Positions 33,703 through 42,882 of a DNA stretch of 64,000 bases are shown here, piece by piece. How positions within the stretch are numbered: position 1 is the stretch's first letter; each line of letters starts with the position of its first letter. The notes under the pieces are model-generated. The model worked only from the letters and a program-made list of their open reading frames with translations. It did not search any database and was not told the DNA's origin. Source of the DNA: DASWOJ01 sp964250755 (GTDB lineage Bacteria; Pseudomonadota; Alphaproteobacteria; Acetobacterales; Acetobacteraceae); assembly GCA_964250755.1 (NCBI GenBank), contig CAXUHB010000015.1, positions 1 through 64,000 on the forward strand. The letters run 5' to 3'. A program made the position numbers and the translations under genes.

Positions 33703-35184
33703 CTAGCCCTCGTAGTGGTCCGCCACCAGGCGGTCCAGTAGCCGCACGCCGAAGGCGGTCGCGCCCTTCGGGCAGGCGGCGCTGTCCTTGGTGGCCCAGG
33801 CAGTACCGGCGATGTCCAGGTGCGCCCAGGGGCCGCGCACGAAACGCTGCACGAATTGCGCCCCGATGATGGCACCGCCCGGGCGCCCGCCGATGTTCTT
33901 CATGTCGGCAATATCCGAGCGGATCAGCTTGTCGTAGGCGTCGCTCAGCGGCATCCGCCACACGGCCTCTCCGGTGGCCTTGCCCGCAGCCAGCAGCCGG
34001 TCCGCCAAGGTGTCGTCGTTGCTGAATAGGCCCGCGTGCTCGTGCCCCAGCGCCACGATGATCGCGCCGGTCAGCGTCGCCATGTCCACGGTAATGAGGG
34101 GGTCGCAGGCGTCCTGGGCGTGCCACAGCAGGTCGGCCAGCACCAGCCGGCCCTCGGCGTCGGTGTTCTGCACCTCGATAGTCTGGCCGGACAGCGACCG
34201 CACCACGTCGCCCGGGCGCTGGGCGGTGCCGCTGGGCATGTTCTCGACCAGGCCGACGATGCCCACCACGTTGCAGCGGGCCTTGCGTCCGGCGAGTGCC
34301 GCCATGACGCCGATGGTGGCCGCGGCGCCGGCCATGTCCCACTTCATGTCCTCCATCCCCGGTGCGGGCTTGATGCTGATGCCGCCGGTGTCGAAGGTGA
34401 CGCCCTTGCCGACGAAGCACACGGGCTTGGCGCCGGCCTCCCCGCCGTTCCAGCGCATGGTGACGACGCGGGCCTCCTGTGCGCTGCCCATCGCGACGGC
34501 CAGCAGGGCGCGCATCCCGATCCGCTCCAGTTCTGCCGGGCCAAGCACTTCGACCACCACGCCGAGATCGGCCAACGGGCGGCAGCGTTCGGCGAGTTCG
34601 GTGGGGGTCAGGACGTTCGGCGGCTCGCTGGCGAGGTCGCGGGACAGGGTGACGCCGTGGGCGACCCCCTGCAGCGGCGCCCAGGCGGCCTCGGCGGCGA
34701 CGTGGTCGTCCGCCAGAATCGTGAGCGCTTGCAGCTTGGGCTTGTCGTCCGCGCCCTCCTTGGTGCGGTAGCGGTCGAAGCGGTAGGCGCGCAGAACTGC
34801 GCCCAGCGCGGCATGGGCGGCATGGGCTGCGGGCATCCCGTCCGCGGCAATGGCGGCGGCGGAGTCGCGGGACAGGGCGGCGACGGCGTGGCCGGCGGCT
34901 TCCTCCATGCCGCGGGGCGTGTGGTCGTCGTCCTTGCCCAGGCCGATCAGGACGATGCGGGACAGACCCTCATTGGGGGCCAGCACGGTGCAGGAGCTGC
35001 CCTTCTTGCCTGTGAACCCGGCGGCAGCCACTGCCCGGGTCAGCGCGCCGCCGCATGCCGCATCTGCCTGCGCCGCCAGCCCCTCCCCCGCGCCCAGCCC
35101 TGCGGCCACCGTGGTCTCGGTCAGCAGCAGGACGAGCGCGCCGGAGGTGGGCAGGTCAGCAGCGGCGAAGGCGATGTCGGGCAT
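33703..35184 (-). CDS. pepA: leucyl aminopeptidase
   Basis: Dizinc M17 aminopeptidase of 493 residues that removes N-terminal residues from peptides as a hexamer. Metal and catalytic residues lie in GKGVTFDTGGISIKPA, DMAGAAATIG and the signature NTDAEGRLVLAD. An N-terminal macro-like domain (about 1-165) precedes the peptidase domain. ATG 35184 has AAGGA about 8 bases upstream; longer starts lack similarity. It lies directly upstream of holC. Confidence 0.95.
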   Translation of the reverse strand: MPDIAFAAADLPTSGALVLLLTETTVAAGLGAGEGLAAQADAACGGALTRAVAAAGFTGKKGSSCTVLAPNEGLSRIVLIGLGKDDDHTPRGMEEAAGHAVAALSRDSAAAIAADGMPAAHAAHAALGAVLRAYRFDRYRTKEGADDKPKLQALTILADDHVAAEAAWAPLQGVAHGVTLSRDLASEPPNVLTPTELAERCRPLADLGVVVEVLGPAELERIGMRALLAVAMGSAQEARVVTMRWNGGEAGAKPVCFVGKGVTFDTGGISIKPAPGMEDMKWDMAGAAATIGVMAALAGRKARCNVVGIVGLVENMPSGTAQRPGDVVRSLSGQTIEVQNTDAEGRLVLADLLWHAQDACDPLITVDMATLTGAIIVALGHEHAGLFSNDDTLADRLLAAGKATGEAVWRMPLSDAYDKLIRSDIADMKNIGGRPGGAIIGAQFVQRFVRGPWAHLDIAGTAWATKDSAACPKGATAFGVRLLDRLVADHYEG

Positions 35185-35268
35185 GAATGGTCCTTGGATG
35201 CGGCGGCGGATGCAGCGGTGCCGCACCTTAGCAGCGCGCACCGGCTTGGCCAGGGTGCGCCCAGCGTC

Positions 35269-36036
35269 CTACCCGGCGAGCCAGCCGCCATCCACCACCA
35301 GTTCCGTCCCCGTGGTGAATGAGGATGCGTCGCTGGCCAGGTAAAGCGCCGCCTCCGCCACCTCCTCCGCCCGGCCGAAGCGCTTCATGGGATGGCGCTG
35401 CCGCGAGGCCTCCCGGGCTGCGCCGGGGTCGGCAGCGCGGCCTAGGCCGCGAGCGAGCAGCGGCGTCTCAACCGCGCCGGGCAGGATGGCGTTGACGCGG
35501 ATGCCGTCGGGGGCGAAGTCCAGCGCCATCGTGCGGGTCAGGCTGAGGATGGCGCCCTTGGCGGCGATGTAGGCGCTGTTGCTGCGCCCGCCGGCCCGCG
35601 CAAGCTGGGAGGCGAAGGTGACGATGCTGCCGCCCCCTGCCGCCTGCATCGTGGGCACGACGGCCCGCGCCCATAGCCAAGTGCCGCCGAGGTTGGCGCG
35701 CAGCACGGCATCCCAGTCGGCGGGGGCGGTCGTGACCACCGTGCCGCCGCAGGAGAAGCCGGCAGCCGTCACCAGCACGTCCACCCGGCCCCATTGCGCC
35801 AGCACAGCGGCAGCATCCGCATCGGCTTTGCCGGGTTCGCCCACGTCGCCGACGCGTACCATCGCCTGCCCGCCGGCGGCGGCGATCTCGGCGGCGACGG
35901 CCTCCGCTGCCGAGGCGTCGCGGTCCACGAGGCAGAGGCGCGCACCCTCGCTGGCGAACAGCAGGGCAGAGGCGCGACCGATGCCGGAACCGCCGCCGGT
36001 GATGACGGCGACCTTGCCCGCCAGGCGGCCCGTCAT
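35269..36036 (-). CDS. SDR-family oxidoreductase
   Basis: Short-chain dehydrogenase of 255 residues with cofactor motif TGGGSGIG (13-20), catalytic Ser143, Tyr156 and Lys160 (SAYIAAK), and C-terminal DGGWLAG typical of classical tetrameric members. Asp38 and Arg39 after the second strand (LVDRD) suggest NAD. The substrate is unknown. Its ATG overlaps the stop codon of the fused transporter ATPase (ATGA at 36033-36036), making it the last gene of the minus-strand catabolic operon. Confidence 0.9.
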   Translation of the reverse strand: MTGRLAGKVAVITGGGSGIGRASALLFASEGARLCLVDRDASAAEAVAAEIAAAGGQAMVRVGDVGEPGKADADAAAVLAQWGRVDVLVTAAGFSCGGTVVTTAPADWDAVLRANLGGTWLWARAVVPTMQAAGGGSIVTFASQLARAGGRSNSAYIAAKGAILSLTRTMALDFAPDGIRVNAILPGAVETPLLARGLGRAADPGAAREASRQRHPMKRFGRAEEVAEAALYLASDASSFTTGTELVVDGGWLAG

Positions 36037-37769
36037 TGGGACGCCTCCGCCGCTTCATGCCCCAACATCGGATGGCGCCGGCCTGGCGGCCCCTGGATTG
36101 CCGCTTCGCTACGCTCTTGGCAATGACGGTCGGGAGCGGGCGCGTCCGGATCGAAGTGGGGAACGGCGTCCAGCAGGGTGCGGGTGTAAGGAGCTTGCGG
36201 GGCGTCGAACACGGCTTGGGCCGGGCCGGCTTCCACCACGCGGCCGTGCTGCAGCACCACCAGGTCGTCGCACATCATGCGAACCACGTTCAGGTCGTGG
36301 CTGACGAACAGCAGGGCCAGGCCGTCCTCCCGCCGCAGACGGTCCAGCAGCTGCAGCACCCCGGCCTGGATGGACACGTCCAGCGCCGCCGTCGGCTCGT
36401 CCAGGATCAGCAGCAGCGGACGCGGCGCGATGGCGCGGGCGATGCCGACGCGGGCCTTCTGCCCGCCGGACAACTGGTGCGGCAGCCGGTCCAGCAGCGG
36501 CGCGGGCAGCCCGGCGCGCGATGCAGCCTCCCGCACTCGCGCCGTCAGCGCCGCACCATCCCGCAGCCCCTCCATCCGGCGCAGCGGGTGGGCGATGGCG
36601 TCGAAGGCGGTCAGGCGCGGATTGAGGCTGTCGTGCGGGTCCTGGAACACGATCTGAATCAGGCGGCGCAGGGGCGAGCGGTGGAAGTCCCGCGCCGGTA
36701 TGGCGCCGATCCCCTCGCCCCGGAACACGATGTCACCGCCGTCCGGGTCCAGCAGGCGGCAGGCCAGGCGGGACAGGGTGCTCTTGCCGGACCCGCTCTC
36801 GCCAACCAGGCCGAGGCTGCCGCCGGGCGGGATGCTGAACGACACGCCATCCACGGCGCGCACCGGGCCAGCGAAGGTCTTCCGGACGCTCAGCAGTTCC
36901 AGCAGCGGGCCGGTGCCGGGTGGGTGGGACATGGGCACGGCGGCAGGCGGCGGGCCGTCCGGGGCCAAGTCGGCCAGGGTGGAGGTGCGGGTGGGGGACG
37001 CAGCGATCAGGCGCTGCGTGTAGGGGTGGCGCGGGGCCTGGAACAGGGCGGCGGTCGGCCCGTGCTCGACCACCATGCCATCCTCCATGACCGCTATTCC
37101 GGCGCAGTACCGGGCGGCGAGGCCGAGGTCGTGGGTGATCAGGATCATGGCCATGCCGCGGTCCCGGGTGATGCGGGCCAGCAGGTCCATGACGGCCTGC
37201 TGGGTGGTCACGTCCAGGCCGGTCGTCGGTTCGTCCGCGATCAGCAGCTGCGGCTCGCACGCGATGGCCATGGCGATCATCACGCGCTGGCACATGCCGC
37301 CCGAGAGTTCGCCGGGGTAGGCGTCCAACCGGGCCTCGGGGTCGCGGATCAGCACGGCGCGCAGCAGGTCCAGCGCGCGGGCGCGGGCGGCGGCAGCGGA
37401 CAGGCCCTGGTGGGCGCGCAGCACGTCGGCGATCTGCCGGCCCACCGGGCGGATCGGGTTCAGCGCGGCGCGGGGGTTCTGGAAGATCATGGACATCGCC
37501 GCGCCGCGCAGCCGCCGCAGGTCCCCCTGCCCCGCCCGCGTGATGTCCTGCCCGGCGAACAGCACCCGCCCGCCGGTGATCCGCCCGGCGCGGTCCAGCA
37601 ACCGCATGATGGCCAGAGAGGTCACGGACTTGCCTGACCCGCTCTCCCCCACGATCCCCAGGGTCTGCCCGGCGTCCAACGAGAATCCAATCCGGCGCAG
37701 CGCAGGCACCGTGCCGTGCCGGGTGCGGAACTCAACTCCCAGGTCCTCCACCTGCAGGAGCGCCGTCAC
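36033..37769 (-). CDS. fused double-ATPase of a Dpp/Opp-type transporter, with repeat-encoded C-terminus
   Basis: One 578-residue polypeptide with two ABC ATPase domains (DppD-like about 1-265; DppF-like about 290-545), a fusion seen in YejF/GsiA-type systems. Both Walker A motifs read GESGSGKS, signatures are ELSGGMCQR and QLSGGQKAR, and Walker B motifs are LLIADEPTTGLD and LLILDEPTAALD. C-terminal RHPYTQRLI/APYTRTLL segments are typical oligopeptide ATPase tails. GTG 37769 overlaps the permease stop (GTGA). The last about 31 residues (from RHCQERSEAAIQ) are encoded by a family B repeat, not by the family core. Confidence 0.92.
   Translation of the reverse strand: MTALLQVEDLGVEFRTRHGTVPALRRIGFSLDAGQTLGIVGESGSGKSVTSLAIMRLLDRAGRITGGRVLFAGQDITRAGQGDLRRLRGAAMSMIFQNPRAALNPIRPVGRQIADVLRAHQGLSAAAARARALDLLRAVLIRDPEARLDAYPGELSGGMCQRVMIAMAIACEPQLLIADEPTTGLDVTTQQAVMDLLARITRDRGMAMILITHDLGLAARYCAGIAVMEDGMVVEHGPTAALFQAPRHPYTQRLIAASPTRTSTLADLAPDGPPPAAVPMSHPPGTGPLLELLSVRKTFAGPVRAVDGVSFSIPPGGSLGLVGESGSGKSTLSRLACRLLDPDGGDIVFRGEGIGAIPARDFHRSPLRRLIQIVFQDPHDSLNPRLTAFDAIAHPLRRMEGLRDGAALTARVREAASRAGLPAPLLDRLPHQLSGGQKARVGIARAIAPRPLLLILDEPTAALDVSIQAGVLQLLDRLRREDGLALLFVSHDLNVVRMMCDDLVVLQHGRVVEAGPAQAVFDAPQAPYTRTLLDAVPHFDPDAPAPDRHCQERSEAAIQGPPGRRHPMLGHEAAEASQ
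36086..36129. repeat. family B repeat (B2) in the 3' end of the ATPase gene
   Basis: CCCCTGGATTGCCGCTTCGC then TACGCTCTTGGCAATGACG. Read on the minus strand it encodes the HCQERSEAAIQ segment of the fused ATPase. Confidence 0.85.
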
Positions 37770-38635
37770 GTCCGCATCCGGGGGTCCAGGATGTCGCGCA
37801 GCCCGTCGCCCAGCAGGTTGAAGCACAGGACCGCCAGCATCAGCGCCAAGCCGGGGAAGCCGACCAGCCACCACTTGCCGGTGCCGATGAATCGCGCGCC
37901 CTCGGCGACCATGATGCCCCACTCCGGCGTCGGCGCGGTGACGCCCAGGCCGATGAAGCTCAGCCCGGCGGCGTTCAGGATCGCCCAGCCCAGGTTCAGT
38001 GACACCTGCACCGCCATCGCCGGCAGCGCGTTGGGGAGCAGGGTGCGCAGGACGACGGACAGGTGGCCCTCCCCACAAGACCGGGCGGCCTCCACCCAGC
38101 CGGCGTTGCGGCGGACGTTCACCTCGGCGCGGGCGAAGCGGATGTAGAAGGGCAGGTTGATGACGGCGGTGGCGATGATGATGTTCTCGACCCGGTTGCC
38201 CAGGGCCGCGACCAGCGCCATGGCCAGCACGAACAGCGGGAAGGCCATCAGCACGTCCACGAAGCGTCCGACCCAGCGGTCCAGCCGCCCGCCGCGGTAG
38301 CCGCAGAAGGCCCCGATGGCTGCGCCGACGGCGAAGGAGAGGCCGACGGCGGAGGCGGCGATCAGCAGGTCCAGCCGCGTGGCCATCAGGATGCGGCTGC
38401 CGATGTCGCGGCCCAACTGGTCCGTGCCGGCCCAGTGAGCGGCGCTGGGCGGTTGCAGGGCGTTGGGCACATTGGATGCGATGGGGTCGTAGGGAGCGAG
38501 CCATGGTGCCAGGAGGGCGGCGAACACCAGCAGCGCCGCGCCGATTACGGCGGCGGCGGTGACGGGGTTGCCGCGCAGGATGTAGAGGGCGTGCGCCGCC
38601 GTGCTGTGCCGGCGCTCTCCAAGGGCAGCGCTCAC
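37766..38635 (-). CDS. ABC transporter permease, DppC/OppC-like
   Basis: Inner-membrane permease of 289 residues, about six transmembrane segments. An N-terminal OppC segment (1-50) precedes the channel domain, whose ATPase-contact loop (EAARSCGEGHLSVVLRTLLPN) lies near residues 190-210; PYDPIASNV and GTDQLGRDI are hallmark DppC sequences. The stop codon overlaps the ATPase start. A family A doublet separates it from the DppB-like gene upstream. Confidence 0.93.
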   Translation of the reverse strand: MSAALGERRHSTAAHALYILRGNPVTAAAVIGAALLVFAALLAPWLAPYDPIASNVPNALQPPSAAHWAGTDQLGRDIGSRILMATRLDLLIAASAVGLSFAVGAAIGAFCGYRGGRLDRWVGRFVDVLMAFPLFVLAMALVAALGNRVENIIIATAVINLPFYIRFARAEVNVRRNAGWVEAARSCGEGHLSVVLRTLLPNALPAMAVQVSLNLGWAILNAAGLSFIGLGVTAPTPEWGIMVAEGARFIGTGKWWLVGFPGLALMLAVLCFNLLGDGLRDILDPRMRT

Positions 38636-38779
38636 TTCCCCCTCGTCCCACGGGAGAGGGCCGGAGTGAGGGAGGCCGCAAGAACTGTCCCCAACCCGGA
38701 AAGCGCCCGGTCCGCCAACGTCCAGGGACCGTCCTGGTCGCCTCCCTCACCACGGCCCTCTCCCGGAGGGAGAAGGAGA
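38635..38779. repeat. family A REP doublet (e)
   Basis: Inverted units 38635-38673 and 38742-38779, spacer about 68 bp, between the two permease genes of the Dpp-type operon. The left unit starts at the first base of the DppC-like ATG region. Confidence 0.88.
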
Positions 38780-38792
38780 GGCGGGCGCCCTG

Positions 38793-39824
38793 TCATTCCA
38801 CCGACACCCGCGGGTCCGCGACGCCGTACAGGATGTCTATCCCTACATTCACCAGCACGAAGATGGTCGCCATCAGCAGCACGAAGGCCTGCACCGGAGC
38901 GTAGTCCGACGCGAGCAGCGCATCCAGGGCGTAGGAGGCGACGCCGGGCCAGGAGAACACCTTCTCCACAAGCACGTTCGCACCCAGCATGGTGGAGAAC
39001 ACGACGCCGGTGATGGTGATGACCGGCAGCAGGGCGTTCCGCAGCGCGTAGGCCACAACCACCTTGCGCCGCGGCAGGCCCATGGCGTGCGCTGTGCGTA
39101 TGAAGTCGCCGCCCAGCACCGCCAGCATGGACGCCCGGGTCATGCGCGCCAGCGGTGCCAGCACGAACAGCGCCATGGTGAAGGCTGGCAGCAGCAGTTG
39201 CGTGGCGGCGGCCCACCAGCCCTCCCGGTCGCCCACCAGGGCGAAGTCCAGCAGGTAAAAGCCCGTAATGCCCGGCGGCGCCGCTGCGAAGATGTCTATC
39301 CGCGCCGTCGGGTCCGGCGCCCAGCCGAGCAGGTAGTAGAACACGTAGATCAACAGCAGCCCCGATACGAAGGTCGGCACGCAGACGCCCAGGGTGCAGA
39401 CCATGCGCACCAGGTGGTCCACCGCCGACCCTGGGCGCAGCGCCGCCAGTACGCCCAGCGGCACCGCCAGGCACAGCGCGATGAGTAGCGCGGTGAAGGT
39501 CAGCTCCAGCGACGCTGGCAGGCGGCGGGCAATGTCCTGCGTGACGGGCTGGCCGGTGGTGAGCGACCGACCGAGGTTGCCGGTGGCGACCTCGCCCAGG
39601 TAGCGCGCAAGCTGCACCGGCACCGGGCGGTCCAGGCCCATGCTGCGGCGGAGGTCCTCGATCTCCTGCTGCCCGGCACTGGGGCCGGAGGCAAAGAACA
39701 CCGCGGGGTCGCCGGGCAGGACGCGCATGAGCATGAAGGTGACGACGACGACGCCCAGCAGGGCCGGCAGCGACAGCACGAGCCGCTGGCCGACGCGGCG
39801 GAAGATGGCGGCGAGGGTTTTCAT
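38793..39824 (-). CDS. ABC transporter permease, DppB/OppB-like
   Basis: Inner-membrane permease of 343 residues with six predicted transmembrane segments. N-terminal RRVGQRLVLSLPALLGVV and LMRVLPGDPA, the periplasmic loop with GLDRPVPVQL, and the coupling loop HAMGLPRRKVVVAYALRNA are typical DppB features. ATG 39824 is followed by a normal N-terminus; translation start is supported by a GAGGA-like site in the flanking sequence on the coding strand. It forms the channel with the DppC-like protein. Confidence 0.93.
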   Translation of the reverse strand: MKTLAAIFRRVGQRLVLSLPALLGVVVVTFMLMRVLPGDPAVFFASGPSAGQQEIEDLRRSMGLDRPVPVQLARYLGEVATGNLGRSLTTGQPVTQDIARRLPASLELTFTALLIALCLAVPLGVLAALRPGSAVDHLVRMVCTLGVCVPTFVSGLLLIYVFYYLLGWAPDPTARIDIFAAAPPGITGFYLLDFALVGDREGWWAAATQLLLPAFTMALFVLAPLARMTRASMLAVLGGDFIRTAHAMGLPRRKVVVAYALRNALLPVITITGVVFSTMLGANVLVEKVFSWPGVASYALDALLASDYAPVQAFVLLMATIFVLVNVGIDILYGVADPRVSVE

Positions 39825-39839
39825 GGAGGAGCAGGGGTG

Positions 39840-39992
39840 CCTGCTCCCTCTCCCTCCGGGAGAGGGTTGGGGTGAGGGAAGGCCGCAAGGGCAAAACCGT
39901 CCTGTTGGAGACGGGGCAAATGCCAATCTGGGCTGGTACGGCTCTGCTTGGCCTCCCTCACCCCGACCCTCTCCCGGCGGGAGAGGGAGCAG
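39840..39992. repeat. family A REP doublet (f)
   Basis: Inverted units 39840-39880 and 39953-39992, spacer about 72 bp, filling most of the 237 bp between the binding-protein and DppB-like genes. Confidence 0.9.
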
Positions 39993-40061
39993 AGGCGCAT
40001 TTGCTGGACGGGCCGCAGCGCCAGCTGTCCATCCAGCCTAGCAGCGCCGCCCCCCACCGGC

Positions 40062-41672
40062 CTAAACCCGCTTGAGGTCGCGGAAGTCCGCCTGGCGGTA
40101 GAACTGGTAGGTGTAGCCGTCCACGTTGGCGGCCATCACGGCGTCGTGGTTCGGCTGCCACAGCATGATGAGCGGGGCCTGGTCCGTGAAGACGGCGATC
40201 ATCTTGCGGCAGGCCTCGTCGTACTTTGCAGGGTCCGTCTCGAACCGGGCGTCGGAGGACAGCTTCTCAATATCCGTGTTCTTCCAGTTGGCGAAGTTCC
40301 AGCGCTGGTCGCGGGTGAAGTACAGGCGGAAGTAGTAGTCCGTGGCGGGTAGCCAGGCTGTCGCGCCGTCCATGTAGAAGGGCAGCTTCTTCTCCGCCTC
40401 CATTGTGTTGAACTCGCCGTCGGGCTTCTTCTGGATGGTCACGTTGATGCCGATGCGGCCCAGCGCCTCCTTGACCAGGGTGGCCACCGGCTCGGCCACG
40501 GCGGCCTGCCCGGCGCTGATGGCGAAGGTGGTGTTGAAGCCCTCGGCCAACCCGGCCTCGGCCAGCAACGCCTTGGCGCGGGCGGGGTCGGTGCGGTTGG
40601 GGATGGCCTGCGGGAAGCCGGCATCGGGCGGGGCCTGCCAGTCCGCGCCGAACAGCTTTGCGCCGCGCCCGAACAGGGCGGCCTTGAACATGTCCTCATA
40701 CGGCAGCGCCGCGGCGATGGCCTGGCGCACCTTCACGTTGTCGAACGGGGCAAGCTGGGTGTTGACGGTGATGTGGGTGAAGCCGTTGTTCTGCGGGACG
40801 GACACGACTTTGACCTTGGCCGACTTCTCCATCGTTGGGATGTCGCTGGCCGCGATGTCTATGGCCAGGTCGGCGTCCCCGCGCTCCACTAGGTTGGCGC
40901 GGGTGGCGGGTTCGGGGACGGACTGGACGATGATGCGGCGGAAGCCCGGCAGCGCGCCATCGGCCCCGCCCTTCCAGGCCTCGTTGCGGCGGAGGGTGAC
41001 GCTTTCGCCGGGGCGGTAGGCCTCGACGATGTATGCGCCGGACGCGGCGGTGTTGGCCTTCATCCACTCCTGCGCCCAGGGGTCCTCGGCGGTGGCGTGC
41101 TGCTTGGCCAGCTTGCTGTTGACCATGATCGCGTAGGGGACGCACAGGTTGGCCAGCGCCAGGCGGTCCGGGTCGGGCAGCGTGACCAGCAGGGTGCGGG
41201 CGTCCACGATCTGGAACTGGTCGGCACTGGTCAGCGACCCCGTCTGCAGCTGCGGCGGGGCCAGGGACTTGGCCAGCACGGCGCGGTCCAGGGACCACTT
41301 CACGTCCTCCGCCGTCACCGGGCTGCCGTCGTGCCAGGTGGCGTCGGGGCGGAGCAGGATGCGGAAGCTGCGTCCGTCGGGCGCCATCTCGTAGCCCTGC
41401 GCCAGTTCGCCGCGGATGGTTTTGGCGTCGAAGCTCCAGTTGGCGCCGATGCGCCGGCGGCCGAAGCTGAACAGGCGGTCATAGACGTTCATGCTGAGTC
41501 CGAAGGACTCGCGGGTCGCGCCGGGCATGGTGGTGTCTAGGGTGTTGATGTTGCCGCCGGTGACGTAGCGCAGGGTCTCCGCGCGTGTTTGCGCGGCGGC
41601 CTGGTGCGCCCAGGCCGGCAGCGAGGCCACGCCTGCTGCGGCCTGCATGATCGTTCTGCGGCTGATCGCCAT
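40062..41672 (-). CDS. ABC transporter substrate-binding protein, family 5 (DppA/OppA-like)
   Basis: Periplasmic solute-binding protein of 536 residues. The N-terminus has a twin-arginine-like signal (SRRTIMQAAAG, cleavage near AAAQTR). SBP_bac_5 blocks include RPDATWHDGSPVTAEDVKWS and RRIIVQSVPEPATRANLVERG. Family members bind di/oligopeptides, glutathione, opines or other small solutes; the neighbouring carbamoylase and hydantoinase suggest an amide or amino acid derivative here. It is separated by 140 bp from the carbamoylase gene, which could contain a processing or terminator element. Confidence 0.92.
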   Translation of the reverse strand: MAISRRTIMQAAAGVASLPAWAHQAAAQTRAETLRYVTGGNINTLDTTMPGATRESFGLSMNVYDRLFSFGRRRIGANWSFDAKTIRGELAQGYEMAPDGRSFRILLRPDATWHDGSPVTAEDVKWSLDRAVLAKSLAPPQLQTGSLTSADQFQIVDARTLLVTLPDPDRLALANLCVPYAIMVNSKLAKQHATAEDPWAQEWMKANTAASGAYIVEAYRPGESVTLRRNEAWKGGADGALPGFRRIIVQSVPEPATRANLVERGDADLAIDIAASDIPTMEKSAKVKVVSVPQNNGFTHITVNTQLAPFDNVKVRQAIAAALPYEDMFKAALFGRGAKLFGADWQAPPDAGFPQAIPNRTDPARAKALLAEAGLAEGFNTTFAISAGQAAVAEPVATLVKEALGRIGINVTIQKKPDGEFNTMEAEKKLPFYMDGATAWLPATDYYFRLYFTRDQRWNFANWKNTDIEKLSSDARFETDPAKYDEACRKMIAVFTDQAPLIMLWQPNHDAVMAANVDGYTYQFYRQADFRDLKRV

Positions 41673-41807
41673 ATTGAAGCCACCCTGCTGGTTGTTACGA
41701 GGTGGCGCTCCATCCCGAAGCGTTTGGCGGACGGTAGGCTGGTTGAGGGGCGGGGTGCAAGATGGTGCGGCGTCCGTCCTGCCTGATCCAGGGGCGGCGC
41801 TGGCGGC

Positions 41808-41864
41808 TTCCCTCACCCCGGCCGTAAACCGCTCTGCGGTTTGACCCCGGAGGGAGAGGGGGCA
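41808..41864. repeat. family A unit with nested hairpin (n)
   Basis: Right-type family A unit whose palindrome centre is replaced by a second inverted repeat: AAACCGC (41826-41832), TCT, GCGGTTT (41836-41842). The same nested form occurs in inverted orientation at 55170-55229. On the minus strand it encodes the last 18 residues of the carbamoylase. Confidence 0.88.
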
Positions 41865-42880
41865 GCGTCCTTTTCTGCGCACCGCTCCTGCCATTCCGGC
41901 GGGTCCATCGCGCCCACTTGGTCCGTGATCCGGCCGTAGGCTTCCGGGCGGCGATGCCTGTCGAAGGCGAAGATGGTGGTGCGGCCCAGGGTGCAGCGGT
42001 CCAGGTCCAGGTCGGCGGCGACCAGCTCGTCGCCCCAGGTGGTGGCCTGTGCCATGATCTCGCCGGCGGGGTTCACGATGATGCTGTTGCCGAACAGCTC
42101 GCACCCGTCCTCCGTGCCCGCCTTGGCGGAGGCGATGGCGTAGGTGGCGTTCTGGTAGGCGCCGGACTGGATGCTGAGGTGGCTGTGGAACACGCGCAGG
42201 TGCGGCGGCTCGAACCCGGCAGGCGTGCGGCTGGCCGGGTCCTGGTTGGTGCTGGGGGTGTTGTAGCCCAGCATGACCAGCTCCACCGATTGCAGGCCCA
42301 GCACGCGCCAGGCTTCGGGCCAGCGGCGGTCGTTGCAGATCATCAGCCCGGCGTTCACGCCCGGCAGGGTGCCGATGGGTGCGCGGATGACGGGGAAGCC
42401 GAGGTTGCCGACCTCGAAGTAGCGCTTCTCCAGGTGCTGCACCTGCCGCGCCGGGTCGTGCTCGGCATGGCCGGGCAGGTGGACCTTGCGGTATTTCAGC
42501 ATCACGTCGCCGTCCGGTCCCACAAGGATGGCGGTGTTGAAGCGGCGCCGGCGCACCTGGCCGGCGTCGTCCGCCTCGTCCGCCAGCTCGGCGTAGCCCA
42601 GGTGGAAGCTGATGCCGTGTCGGCGGGCGGCGGCGAACAGCGGGGCGGTGTCCTCAGAGGGCATCGCGGACTCGAACCACACGTCGGCGTCGGCACGGTC
42701 CTCGCAGTAGTGGCGCGGGAAGAAGGTGGTCAGCGCCAGTTCGGGGAAGACGACAAGCTCGACGCCGCGGCGGTGCGCCTGCTCGATCAGGCGGATCATG
42801 CGACCCACGGCCTCGGCGCGCGGTTCTGCCCGCTGGATCGGGCCAAGCTGGGCGGCGGCGGCGGACAGGATGCGGGGCAC
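41813..42880 (-). CDS. nitrilase-family N-carbamoyl-amino-acid amidohydrolase (first copy)
   Basis: Cysteine amidohydrolase of the carbon-nitrogen hydrolase fold, about 355 residues. The catalytic triad is Glu47 (VVFPELAL), Lys132 (KYRKVHLPG) and Cys182 (LMICNDRRWPEA). The RRWPEAWRVLGLQ context matches D-carbamoylases, which split N-carbamoyl-amino acids into amino acid, carbon dioxide and ammonia. The protein is longer than the usual about 310 residues partly because the last 18 (from about KDAAPSPSG) are translated family A repeat. It begins 2 bp after the small lipoprotein stop, in the operon with the hydantoinase-like gene. Confidence 0.9.
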   Translation of the reverse strand: MPRILSAAAAQLGPIQRAEPRAEAVGRMIRLIEQAHRRGVELVVFPELALTTFFPRHYCEDRADADVWFESAMPSEDTAPLFAAARRHGISFHLGYAELADEADDAGQVRRRRFNTAILVGPDGDVMLKYRKVHLPGHAEHDPARQVQHLEKRYFEVGNLGFPVIRAPIGTLPGVNAGLMICNDRRWPEAWRVLGLQSVELVMLGYNTPSTNQDPASRTPAGFEPPHLRVFHSHLSIQSGAYQNATYAIASAKAGTEDGCELFGNSIIVNPAGEIMAQATTWGDELVAADLDLDRCTLGRTTIFAFDRHRRPEAYGRITDQVGAMDPPEWQERCAEKDAAPSPSGVKPQSGLRPG

Positions 42881-42882
42881 CG

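Noticed and set aside
36033..38753. Minus-strand open frame joining the permease region and the fused ATPase
   Set aside because: The permease is read in another frame. The ATPase starts at GTG 37769, overlapping the permease stop.
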